A stretch of DNA of 22,373 nucleotides from CALFUK01 sp964398295 (lineage in GTDB: Bacteria > Bacteroidota > Bacteroidia > Chitinophagales > Saprospiraceae): assembly GCA_964398295.1 (NCBI GenBank), contig CAYNMW010000067.1:1-22373 (forward strand), written 5' to 3'. The notes beneath the pieces were generated by a model that saw only the letters and a list, made by a program, of their open reading frames with translations, was not told the origin of the DNA and searched no databases. Position numbers and translations under genes: made by a program. The first letter of the stretch is position 1; each line of letters begins with the position of its first letter. This document shows, one piece after another, positions 15,569 through 21,889 of this stretch.

Positions 15569-16372
15569 TTAATTGGTTTTCATTAGCTTTTGCGCATACA
15601 CGCCATGATCAGAAGACTCCAATATCAAGATATATAAGCCATTGTTAACCGAGCTAAGATCAATCTCTGAATTCGTCTGAACACTGGATTGGGTAAAGAG
15701 CGTTTTGCCAGCTAGATCAGTAATACGCGCATGAACTACATCTTGAAATTGGGGATCAATCTGAATTTCAAGTACATCAGAAATCGGGTTTGGGCCAATA
15801 CGGACTGCCTGTACAAATACTTCATCAGTTGCTGAAGTGATGTCTGTCATCACAATGGATGGTGAACCACCAGAACAAGGCGGGTTATCAATGACAGGGA
15901 GTGTCACATCGACAGGATCTGCCTGAATGACTTCCAAATCTAAGTTCGATTCCTCTGTAAAATATAATATAGTATCTACTGAATTAACATCCTGAAGAAT
16001 ATCGAAACATAAGGTTGCCAAAACAGCTGCACTATCTAAAGTAGTAGGCACCAAAAGAGGCTCGAACCAAAATGTAACGATAAGGGCATCTTCCTCATCC
16101 ACCCTAAAGTCATTACATGAATAGCTGCTTATCACATCGCTTTGACAGGAATTAAATGCAATTAAAGACTCATCATATGCAAGTGTATATTGAAAAGACA
16201 AAACATCTGTGAAATTGCATGTATATACATCTACACATAACAATTCACCCATTGCTGCTGACGAATCTGATAGAAAAATTCCCACACAATCTTCATCAGT
16301 ATCTGGACAATCCTGCAGATAGACACTCGTAGAAAAGAAAAGAAAACTTAAGGCAAGTATGGCTCTGGTCAT
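15569..16372 (-). CDS. Secreted cohesin-like protein with T9SS sorting domain
   Basis: The 267-residue protein has a signal peptide (1 to about 20, ending SVYLQ). A beta-sandwich domain follows (about 28-150) with the cohesin-like run LCVDVYTCNFTDVLSFQYTL then AYDESLIAF, ending near LCFDILQDVNSVDTILYFTE. A linker leads to a type A T9SS sorting domain (about 190-267: VRIGPNPISDVLEIQI, ARITDLAGKTLF, NNGLYILILES, AQKLMKTN). Cargo with this tail is exported across the outer membrane by the type 9 system and the tail is removed. The cohesin-like part normally binds a dockerin or another protein, so this could be a small surface adaptor. No dockerin protein or T9SS machinery gene is in the window. 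Cys46, Cys52, Cys76, Cys86 and Cys122 could form disulfides. Confidence 0.82.
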   Translation of the reverse strand: MTRAILALSFLFFSTSVYLQDCPDTDEDCVGIFLSDSSAAMGELLCVDVYTCNFTDVLSFQYTLAYDESLIAFNSCQSDVISSYSCNDFRVDEEDALIVTFWFEPLLVPTTLDSAAVLATLCFDILQDVNSVDTILYFTEESNLDLEVIQADPVDVTLPVIDNPPCSGGSPSIVMTDITSATDEVFVQAVRIGPNPISDVLEIQIDPQFQDVVHARITDLAGKTLFTQSSVQTNSEIDLSSVNNGLYILILESSDHGVYAQKLMKTN

Positions 16373-16507
16373 ATGTTTTTAGCTATTGAAACGAAGTGCC
16401 AAGATAATATTTGTAAAAGTTAAAAGGGACATCCAACTGTCGGCTATTAAGATTAAATGCATTAGAGTTAGAAATAAATCACAAGATGCGTCGGTCAACA
16501 CTTTACT

Positions 16508-17359
16508 TTATGGAAACTTTGGAAATTTATCAAAGTCCGGTTTTCTTTTTTCAAGGAATGCATTCCTCCCCTCTTCTGCTTCATCAGTCATATATCCCAA
16601 TCTTGTTGCTTCTCCTGCAAATATTTGTTGCCCTACCAATCCATCATCAATCATATTAAACGCAAACTTGAGCATCTTAATCGCCATTGGACTTTTAGCC
16701 AAAATCTCCTGAGCCCATGCAAATGCCTGATCCTCCAGTTGATCATGAGGAAAAACGGCATTGACCATACCCATTTCGTATGCTTCCTGTGCAGAATAAT
16801 TTCTCCCTAAAAAGAAAATCTCTCTTGCCCTTTTCTGACCAACCTGTCTTGCCAGATACGCACTTCCGTATCCTGCATCATAACTAGCCACATCGGCATC
16901 TGTTTGCTTAAAAATTGCATGCTCTTGACTGGCTAATGATAAATCGCAAACAACATGAAGACTGTGTCCTCCTCCGACTGCCCATCCTGGCACGACACAA
17001 ATGACCACCTTATTCATAAATCGAATCAGTCGTTGCACTTCAAGAATATTCAAGCGACCAATACCATCTCCACCTTCATAACCACGTTTTCCACGTACAC
17101 TTTGATCACCCCCAGAACAAAATGCCCAACCACCATCTTTAGAAGATGGACCTTCACCAGAAAAGAGAATAACACCAACACTCCTATCCTCTTTTGCAAG
17201 ATGAAATGCATTCAACAATTCAAATACTGTGTTTGGTCTAAAAGCGTTTCGGACCTCTGGCCTGTTAAACGCGATTCTGGCGACCCCACGACATTTTTTA
17301 AAGGTGATGTCTTCGTATTCCTTGGCTATTTCCCAGTCAATCTTTGTCATATGGTTCAT
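16508..17359 (-). CDS. menB: 1,4-dihydroxy-2-naphthoyl-CoA synthase, aspartate (type II) form
   Basis: MenB closes the naphthoquinone ring from o-succinylbenzoyl-CoA in menaquinone synthesis. The 283-residue crotonase-fold protein shows the MenB-specific SKDGGWAFCSGGDQSVRG (73-90), the oxyanion-hole region PGWAVGGGHSLHVVCDLSLA (124-143) and FKQTDADVASYDAGYGSAYL (150-169). Asp154 in QTDAD stands where bicarbonate-dependent enzymes such as that of E. coli have Gly; an Asp here is the mark of type II MenB (as in Mycobacterium), which does not need bicarbonate. The ATG at 17359 and one three codons later (17350) are both possible starts. The promoter box TACTTTTG (minus, 17371-17378) is close upstream. 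No other men genes are in the window. Confidence 0.95.
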   Translation of the reverse strand: MNHMTKIDWEIAKEYEDITFKKCRGVARIAFNRPEVRNAFRPNTVFELLNAFHLAKEDRSVGVILFSGEGPSSKDGGWAFCSGGDQSVRGKRGYEGGDGIGRLNILEVQRLIRFMNKVVICVVPGWAVGGGHSLHVVCDLSLASQEHAIFKQTDADVASYDAGYGSAYLARQVGQKRAREIFFLGRNYSAQEAYEMGMVNAVFPHDQLEDQAFAWAQEILAKSPMAIKMLKFAFNMIDDGLVGQQIFAGEATRLGYMTDEAEEGRNAFLEKRKPDFDKFPKFP

Positions 17360-17370
17360 TTATTTGCAAA

Positions 17371-17378
17371 CAAAAGTA
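17371..17378 (-). promoter_or_regulatory. -7 promoter box TACTTTTG of menB
   Basis: On the minus strand this is an exact TAnnTTTG match, 11 bases before the menB ATG at 17359, predicting a very short leader. No TTTG is found at 19-21 bases upstream. It faces the box of the divergent gene 24 bases away. Confidence 0.45.
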
Positions 17379-17402
17379 ATCGATTTTAGCAGTAAGCTTT
17401 GG

Positions 17403-17410
17403 TATCTTTG
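17403..17410 (+). promoter_or_regulatory. -7 promoter box TATCTTTG of the DUF5916 gene
   Basis: This exact consensus box ends only 4 bases before the ATG at 17415. If used, transcription would start at or next to the start codon, giving a leaderless or nearly leaderless mRNA. If translation instead began at the next in-frame ATG (17463), part of the signal peptide would be lost. Confidence 0.5.
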
Positions 17411-17414
17411 GATA

Positions 17415-19679
17415 ATGGTCATTTCAAAGTGGTTCGGAAGAAAAAGTTTGCCATTGTATCTAATGGCATTTCTGATTTGTCAAACTGTGCATTCCAATTC
17501 GCAAAGTAGATCAATTGTGGTATCGAAGGCGGTTGATGAAATCACCCTGGATGGACAATTTGATGAAGCAACCTGGCAAAAAGCTACAAGAGCATCTGGT
17601 TTTAGTCAAAATTTTCCTTCCGATTCACTGATGGCAAAACATGATACAGAAGTTTACATGTCATATGACGACCAAAATCTGTATGTCTTTGTCAAATGTT
17701 TAGCAACAGATGATGATTTTATTGTGCCATCGCTAAAACGAGATTTTGATTTTTTTGGAAATGATAATATCACTCTTTTATTTGACACCTATAATGATGC
17801 AACAAATGCATTGGTGTTTGGTATGAATCCGTCTGGTGCTCGTCGAGAAGCTACTATTTCAAATGCAGGTCAAAACCCAAGTGACTTTGATGAATCCTGG
17901 GACAATAAGTGGAAGGGAGAATCTAAAGTATATGAGGACTATTGGACATCTGAGTTAGCAATTCCTTTTAGTACGTTGCGATTCACTGCAGGGAGCGAAA
18001 GCTGGAGGTTCAATTGCTATCGGTTTGATACCCAGCAAAATGAAATATCGACATGGATTCCGATTCCACAAGGTAGATTTGTGATGGATCTGGGATTTAT
18101 GGGCGATCTAGTTTGGGAAGAACCATTAGAAAAAGCTGGCAAGAATATCTCTATAATTCCCTATGTCTCAGCTGGCACCTTTAGAGATTTTGAAACCGAC
18201 ATAGAGACGATAACGGACAATTCATTTGAGGCTGGTTTGGATGCTAAGATTGGGGTTACCTCCGGTCTAAATTTGGACCTTACGGTAAATCCTGATTTTT
18301 CACAGGTAGAGGTTGATGAGCAAGTAACAAACATTGGCAGATTCGAATTATTTTTCCCTGAACGACGTCAATTCTTTTTGGAGAATGCCGATTTATTTGG
18401 GAGATTCTCTGTCAGTAGAGTCAATCCTTTTTTCTCCAGAAGAATCGGGTTGGCCATAGATCCGGAAACAGGGCAAGCCATCCAAAATAGGATTTTATAT
18501 GGCGCAAGACTAAGTGGAAAACTGAACGATAAATTACGTGTAGGTGTTCTTAATTCTCAAACTGCGAGTAGTGAAAGCAAAGGTATTCCCGGAATAAATT
18601 ATTCTGTAGTGACAGCAGAACAGCGCATTTCTGCTGTATCGAGACTTGCGGTCATTGGAGTCAATAAACAATTAACAGGATCTGTAGAAAGTGGTATCAA
18701 TGAAGCTGATTACAACAGAGTAGCGGGCGTCGAATACAGATTGAATACAGCAAACAATACCTGGTCTGGTAAAGCAACCTATATGCGGTCGTTTACAGAA
18801 AATGGGCAAGGAAATCAAAACGCGCACTTTGCACAGTTTGTATATAACAAACGACGGTACCGACTGGAATGGGCTCAACTATTAATTGGTAGTGATTTTC
18901 AGGCGGACGTAGGATTCGTCCCCAGAAGAGATATTATATTAGTTAGCCCCGAAGGCTCCGTCAATTTTTTTCCGGATAATTCCAATGTCTCGCGTATCAC
19001 GACAGGTTTTGACTCTAGATTCTTTTTCAAACTTGGACAAGACGACAATGAATTCTTTGAAGATTTCGGTTTGGAAGAGACAGGCTTCGAACCTTTCCTT
19101 GATATTCAATTTGACAATGCCTCATTTTTTGGTTTGAATGCAAATGTGCAATCCATTACATTAATACAAGATTTTGATCCTACTCGTATTCAAGACGAAG
19201 AAATTGTTTTACCTGCTGGTACTTCATACAATTTTGCAAATATTTCAGCTTCATACCAATCCGATCAACGAAAACTAGTTACCTATGGATTGGGCATAAC
19301 CGGAGGATCTTTTTACAATGGCAGCCTGTTCGGCTTTCAAAGCAACTTGACCTATCAATTCAGGCCCTATGGCTCTATTGGAATGACAGTAGATTACAAC
19401 CGTATAGTATTGGAAGAACCATTCTTGCCAGCTAATCTTTGGGTAGCAGGACCACGCCTTGACATTACATTTAATAAGCAATTATTCTTCAGCACTTTTG
19501 TGCAGTACAATAATCAATTTGATAATTTAAATATCAATAGTAGACTTCAGTGGAGATTTGCCCCTGTTTCAGATTTCTTCATTGTGTATACTGATAATTA
19601 TCTGACAGACAACTTAAGTAATTTTGAAAGGCGGAATCGGGCAATTGTTGCAAAGTTGACATATTGGTTTAATTTATAG
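17415..19679 (+). CDS. CBM9-like / DUF5916 outer-membrane protein
   Basis: With the start at 17415 this is a 754-residue protein. A longer in-frame extension back to 17229 runs through the menB gene and the divergent promoters, so I reject it. It has a signal peptide (1 to about 30, KWFGRK then a hydrophobic core ending SNSQ). A family 9 carbohydrate-binding-like beta-sandwich follows (about 32-210, with ITLDGQFDEATWQKA, DTEVYMSYDDQNLYVFVKCL and SELAIPFSTLRF), then a long DUF5916 region (about 215-754). Alternating beta strands and a C-terminal aromatic (LTYWFNL) suggest a membrane beta barrel. EQVTNIGRFELFFPERRQFF is characteristic of the family. Members are common and multi-copy in Bacteroidota; their role is not established. 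The pairing with menB is likely positional only. Confidence 0.88.
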   Translation: MVISKWFGRKSLPLYLMAFLICQTVHSNSQSRSIVVSKAVDEITLDGQFDEATWQKATRASGFSQNFPSDSLMAKHDTEVYMSYDDQNLYVFVKCLATDDDFIVPSLKRDFDFFGNDNITLLFDTYNDATNALVFGMNPSGARREATISNAGQNPSDFDESWDNKWKGESKVYEDYWTSELAIPFSTLRFTAGSESWRFNCYRFDTQQNEISTWIPIPQGRFVMDLGFMGDLVWEEPLEKAGKNISIIPYVSAGTFRDFETDIETITDNSFEAGLDAKIGVTSGLNLDLTVNPDFSQVEVDEQVTNIGRFELFFPERRQFFLENADLFGRFSVSRVNPFFSRRIGLAIDPETGQAIQNRILYGARLSGKLNDKLRVGVLNSQTASSESKGIPGINYSVVTAEQRISAVSRLAVIGVNKQLTGSVESGINEADYNRVAGVEYRLNTANNTWSGKATYMRSFTENGQGNQNAHFAQFVYNKRRYRLEWAQLLIGSDFQADVGFVPRRDIILVSPEGSVNFFPDNSNVSRITTGFDSRFFFKLGQDDNEFFEDFGLEETGFEPFLDIQFDNASFFGLNANVQSITLIQDFDPTRIQDEEIVLPAGTSYNFANISASYQSDQRKLVTYGLGITGGSFYNGSLFGFQSNLTYQFRPYGSIGMTVDYNRIVLEEPFLPANLWVAGPRLDITFNKQLFFSTFVQYNNQFDNLNINSRLQWRFAPVSDFFIVYTDNYLTDNLSNFERRNRAIVAKLTYWFNL

Positions 19680-19701
19680 GCCGAGAAATGTGAACATAAA
19701 C

Positions 19702-19739
19702 GATCATACTATGAAGGTAATGGGTGGTATAGTATAGTC
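19702..19739. repeat. Imperfect 11-base inverted repeat after the DUF5916 gene
   Basis: GATCATACTAT (19702-19712) and ATAGTATAGTC (19729-19739) are inverse with two mismatches, separated by 16 bases. It begins 22 bases after the stop at 19679 and could form a 3' hairpin. It lies outside the direct-repeat-bounded segment that starts at 19782. Confidence 0.4.
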
Positions 19740-19781
19740 ATGTGTGATGCACGAAAAAAATCAAAAAATGAACCTTTCAAA

Positions 19782-19793
19782 ATTTGATAAAAA
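19782..19793 (+). repeat. Left copy of the 12-base direct repeat ATTTGATAAAAA
   Basis: The same 12 bases recur at 21772-21783. The two copies bracket the low-GC segment with the toxin-antitoxin pair and serine hydrolase. They may be an insertion duplication or attachment core. Chance is possible since the motif is AT-rich. Confidence 0.4.
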
Positions 19794-19864
19794 CATCTAC
19801 TAACTGTCAAAATATTTGTGGATGAAGATGTTGCCTGTTAGTGAAACATTCTATATATTTGAAA

Positions 19865-20200
19865 ATGGGTAAAACAAGAAAGGTTGAAACTTACAAGGAG
19901 TATACTGCCAAATTCTTAGATACCCAACCAAAGAAGGTCAGAGACAAATTCATTTGGACTTTCCAACTCATAGAAGAGATTGAGAAAATTCCAACCACTT
20001 ATCTCAAACATATTGAAGATGGAATTTACGAGGTACGTGTAAAACTCGGTTCAAACATTTACAGAGTTATGGCATTTTTTGATGATAAAAAACTTGTCAT
20101 AACGATAAACGGTTATCATAAAAAGACTCAAAAAACACCTAAATCGGTAATATCTAAAGCAAAAAATATAAGAAAAGAATATTATGAAGAAAAATCCTAA
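19865..20200 (+). CDS. HigB-type (RelE superfamily) mRNA interferase toxin
   Basis: The 111-residue basic protein is a RelE/HigB toxin of the phage-Gp49 type, probably a ribosome-dependent mRNA endonuclease. Typical elements are the helical N-terminus (KEYTAKFLDTQPKKVRDKFI), the beta core KHIEDGIYEVRVKLGSNIYR followed by VMAFFDDKKLVITINGYHKK, and the tail TPKSVISKAKNIRKEYYEE. I chose ATG at 19865, which gives MGKTRKVETYKEY; an in-frame GTG at 19841 adds eight residues with no clear homology. The toxin precedes and overlaps its antitoxin gene by 17 bases, the order seen in HigBA rather than RelBE. G+C is low (17 of 60 in a counted line, 20041-20100). No phage genes accompany it. Confidence 0.88.
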   Translation: MGKTRKVETYKEYTAKFLDTQPKKVRDKFIWTFQLIEEIEKIPTTYLKHIEDGIYEVRVKLGSNIYRVMAFFDDKKLVITINGYHKKTQKTPKSVISKAKNIRKEYYEEKS

Positions 20201-20489
20201 TACTAAATCACTAGAAGAGCTAAAAACTAGATATTACGGTAAAAAAGGTTCTGCTGAGCGGATAGAACTTGAACGTGGCTATGAGGATTTCAAACTTGGA
20301 TTTATGATTCGAGAAGCAAGATTAAAATCAGGTTTAACCCAACAAGAACTTGCAGATAAAGTTGGAACAACAAAGTCTTACATTTCTAAAATTGAAAATA
20401 ATATAAAAGAAGTAAGAATATCTACACTTAAAAAAATAGTTGAATTTGGCTTAGGGGGCATTCTTGAATTAAAGATAAAACTCAATTAA
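20184..20489 (+). CDS. HigA-type antitoxin, XRE-family helix-turn-helix
   Basis: The 101-residue protein has an N-terminal helical part (1-38, SLEELKTRYYGKKGSAERIE) and an XRE helix-turn-helix (about 40-90; LTQQELADKVGTTKSYISKI is the recognition unit). The ATG at 20184 lies inside the toxin gene, overlapping it by 17 bases, so the two are translationally linked. It should neutralise the HigB-like protein and repress their joint promoter. The operator is not obvious; the ACTAAC/GTTAGT pair just before the toxin gene (19799-19804 and 19837-19842) is a candidate. The stop is followed at once by an A-rich stretch and the GC-rich element. Confidence 0.88.
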   Translation: MKKNPNTKSLEELKTRYYGKKGSAERIELERGYEDFKLGFMIREARLKSGLTQQELADKVGTTKSYISKIENNIKEVRISTLKKIVEFGLGGILELKIKLN

Positions 20490-20495
20490 AAAAAG

Positions 20496-20584
20496 CACCA
20501 CACATAACACTACGTGAGCTCACCATACAGCCAAACGCAAAAGCCAACGCACAGTACGGCGGCTACGATTATCCGTTAGCAATA
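20496..20584. repeat. GC-rich attC-like intergenic element
   Basis: Between two AT-rich genes lies a clearly GC-richer block: CACATAAC at the left, GTGAGCTCAC (perfect palindrome, 20514-20523), then the near-repeat GCCAAACGC (20530-20538) and GCCAACGC (20543-20550), then CGGCGGC and CCGTTAGCAATA at the right. The layout (AAC near the left end, GTTAGC near the right end, structured centre, about 80 bases) recalls integron attC sites and the dispersed AAC...GTT elements I recall from other Bacteroidota intergenic regions. The outer arms do not match the RYYYAAC/GTTRRRY consensus exactly, so the label is tentative. Confidence 0.45.
20575..20584 (+). repeat. GTTAGCAATA, left inverted flank of the serine hydrolase gene
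   Basis: This 10-base sequence is repeated in inverse orientation (TATTGCTAAC) at 21725-21734. The two copies enclose the serine hydrolase gene, with 11 bases to the start codon and 1 base after its stop. This is the spacing expected for a gene cassette between recombination half-sites. Confidence 0.6.
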
Positions 20585-20595
20585 ATTAGACTAAA

Positions 20596-21723
20596 GTGAA
20601 GTATATAATAATAGTAATCTTATTGATCAACGTAGTCATACTTAATGGACAGCAAGACAAAACTAATTTGCTAAAAGATTTAATGGCGAAATCAATAAAC
20701 TGCAAAGGGAAAAAGAGAGTGTGTAATTTCTTGCTTTATGCCAAAAATTCGAAAACAGGATTTGAATTTAATAAGGGAATAGGGGTTATAGGTAGAAGTG
20801 AAACTAAAATTGATAAAACATTTCAGTACAAGATTGCAAGTATTACAAAAACAATGGTTTCCACAATTATACTACAATTAGAAGAGGAAGGGAAATTAGA
20901 TATTGATGATCCAATAAAAAAATACTTAGACAAAGTTGATTTCGTAAACTATGATAATTTACATATTTACAAAGGTAAAAAAAGCCAAGACTCGATTACT
21001 ATAAGTATGTTACTAAACCATACATCCGGCATTTTAGATATATTCAATGACGCTGAATTTAAATTTTACCTAAGTGTCTTTTTCAATAAAAAAAGACAAT
21101 ACACTGCTGAAGAAATCTATCAAAAATACTTCGATTATAAGCTAAATACCAAACCAGCTAATTTACCAGGTAAAGGATACAATTATTCAGATATAAACTA
21201 TATGTTGTTAGGATTTATTATTGAAAGCGTCCTGCAAAAATCATTACCTGAGGTTCTTAGAGATCGAATTATAATACCTTTGAAACTAAACAATACGTAC
21301 TTCGAATACTACGAGGAATCAAGAGGAGTAGGAATAATGACAGACTCTTATATAAACAGAACTAATATTACCAAAAATATAAATACCTCATTTGAATGGT
21401 CTGGAGGAGGTATTGTATCTACTGTTAAAGAGATGGCTATCTTTATTCAAGCCTTATTCAACAAACAACTACTTAAATCTGAAAGTTTGATTAAAATGAT
21501 GGATATTTCTTCTACTGCAAAGTTTGGGGGTAAATATGGACTTGGTCTTGAGCAGTATAGAATTAAGGATAAAATATTTTATGGTCACTCAGGAGCTTAT
21601 GGATCTTTGCTGTTATTTTCCCCTGAAGATAAACTTATCATTTCACTTAATGTTGGACAAGGCAATCCTCCATTCAGTCTTGGAAAAACAGTCTATGACA
21701 TAGCCAATATTATTGATGAATAA
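20596..21723 (+). CDS. Serine hydrolase of the beta-lactamase class C / PBP family
   Basis: The 375-residue secreted protein has a signal peptide (1 to about 18, MKYIIIVILLINVVILNG). It shows the three motifs of penicillin-recognising serine hydrolases: S82-I-T-K85 in YKIASITKTMVST (nucleophile and base), Y197-S-D199 in YNYSDINYMLLG (variant of YxN) and H331-S-G333 in YGHSGAYGS. Members include esterases, D-amino acid amidases and peptidases; true beta-lactamase activity is unlikely to be the main role and the substrate cannot be read from sequence. The start is GTG at 20596; an in-frame TAG at 20587 excludes anything further upstream. G+C is about 30 percent. Four bases of its downstream flank and eleven of its upstream separate it from the inverted GTTAGCAATA copies, so it looks like a cassette gene. 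Confidence 0.85.
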   Translation: MKYIIIVILLINVVILNGQQDKTNLLKDLMAKSINCKGKKRVCNFLLYAKNSKTGFEFNKGIGVIGRSETKIDKTFQYKIASITKTMVSTIILQLEEEGKLDIDDPIKKYLDKVDFVNYDNLHIYKGKKSQDSITISMLLNHTSGILDIFNDAEFKFYLSVFFNKKRQYTAEEIYQKYFDYKLNTKPANLPGKGYNYSDINYMLLGFIIESVLQKSLPEVLRDRIIIPLKLNNTYFEYYEESRGVGIMTDSYINRTNITKNINTSFEWSGGGIVSTVKEMAIFIQALFNKQLLKSESLIKMMDISSTAKFGGKYGLGLEQYRIKDKIFYGHSGAYGSLLLFSPEDKLIISLNVGQGNPPFSLGKTVYDIANIIDE

Positions 21724-21724
21724 C

Positions 21725-21734
21725 TATTGCTAAC
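21725..21734 (-). repeat. TATTGCTAAC, right inverted flank of the serine hydrolase gene
   Basis: This is the exact inverse of GTTAGCAATA at 20575-20584. The bases after it (ATGCGATAGGTGC) look like the start of another GC-richer element, but no matching right half (GTTA) follows before 21811, so the element appears cut short. Confidence 0.55.
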
Positions 21735-21771
21735 ATGCGATAGGTGCAAGCAGATTTTAAAAATTCCAACG

Positions 21772-21783
21772 ATTTGATAAAAA
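21772..21783 (+). repeat. Right copy of the 12-base direct repeat ATTTGATAAAAA
   Basis: Identical to 19782-19793. It marks the right limit of the low-GC accessory segment, 38 bases after the inverted flank of the hydrolase gene and just before a terminator and the Crp/Fnr-type gene. Confidence 0.4.
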
Positions 21784-21810
21784 GTAAAAGTCAAATAATA
21801 ATTGCCAATC

Positions 21811-21847
21811 AAAAAAGCATAGAGTCTTTCAGACACATTGCTTTTTT
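21811..21847. terminator. Intrinsic terminator, likely bidirectional
   Basis: AAAAAAGCA (21811-21819) pairs with TGCTTTTTT (21839-21847) as a 9-base outer stem; inside, GTCT-TTC-AGAC forms a 4-base tip with mismatches between. The T-run on the plus strand and the A-run at the start mean it can act in both directions. It would isolate the serine hydrolase unit from the downstream regulator gene. Confidence 0.75.
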
Positions 21848-21857
21848 AGCCTCCCTC

Positions 21858-21865
21858 TATCTTTT
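21858..21865 (+). promoter_or_regulatory. Possible -7 box TATCTTTT of the Crp/Fnr-type gene
   Basis: One base off TAnnTTTG, 24 bases before the ATG at 21890, in a pyrimidine-rich stretch just after the terminator. No well-spaced TTTG is seen. Confidence 0.3.
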
Positions 21866-21889
21866 CTCACCCACAACCCCATTTAGTCG

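Noticed and set aside
15940..15960. TTCGATTC-like T-loop sequence suggesting a tRNA
   Set aside because: It lies in a solid reading frame of the T9SS cargo gene and no acceptor or anticodon stem can be drawn.
17229..17414. In-frame N-terminal extension of the DUF5916 protein to 17229
   Set aside because: It would overlap the 5' end of menB and pass through both promoter boxes; a proper signal peptide begins at 17415.
19841..19864. GTG start for the toxin, eight residues longer
   Set aside because: The ATG at 19865 gives the typical HigB-like N-terminus, and the GTG lies in the inverted GTTAGT half-site.
19822..19872. Short frame MKMLPVSETFYIFENG ahead of the toxin gene
   Set aside because: Only 16 codons and overlapping the toxin start; nothing distinguishes it from chance.
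19782..21783. Calling the accessory segment a classical integron or a transposon
   Set aside because: No integrase or transposase is in the window, the half-sites deviate from the attC consensus and there are no long terminal repeats.
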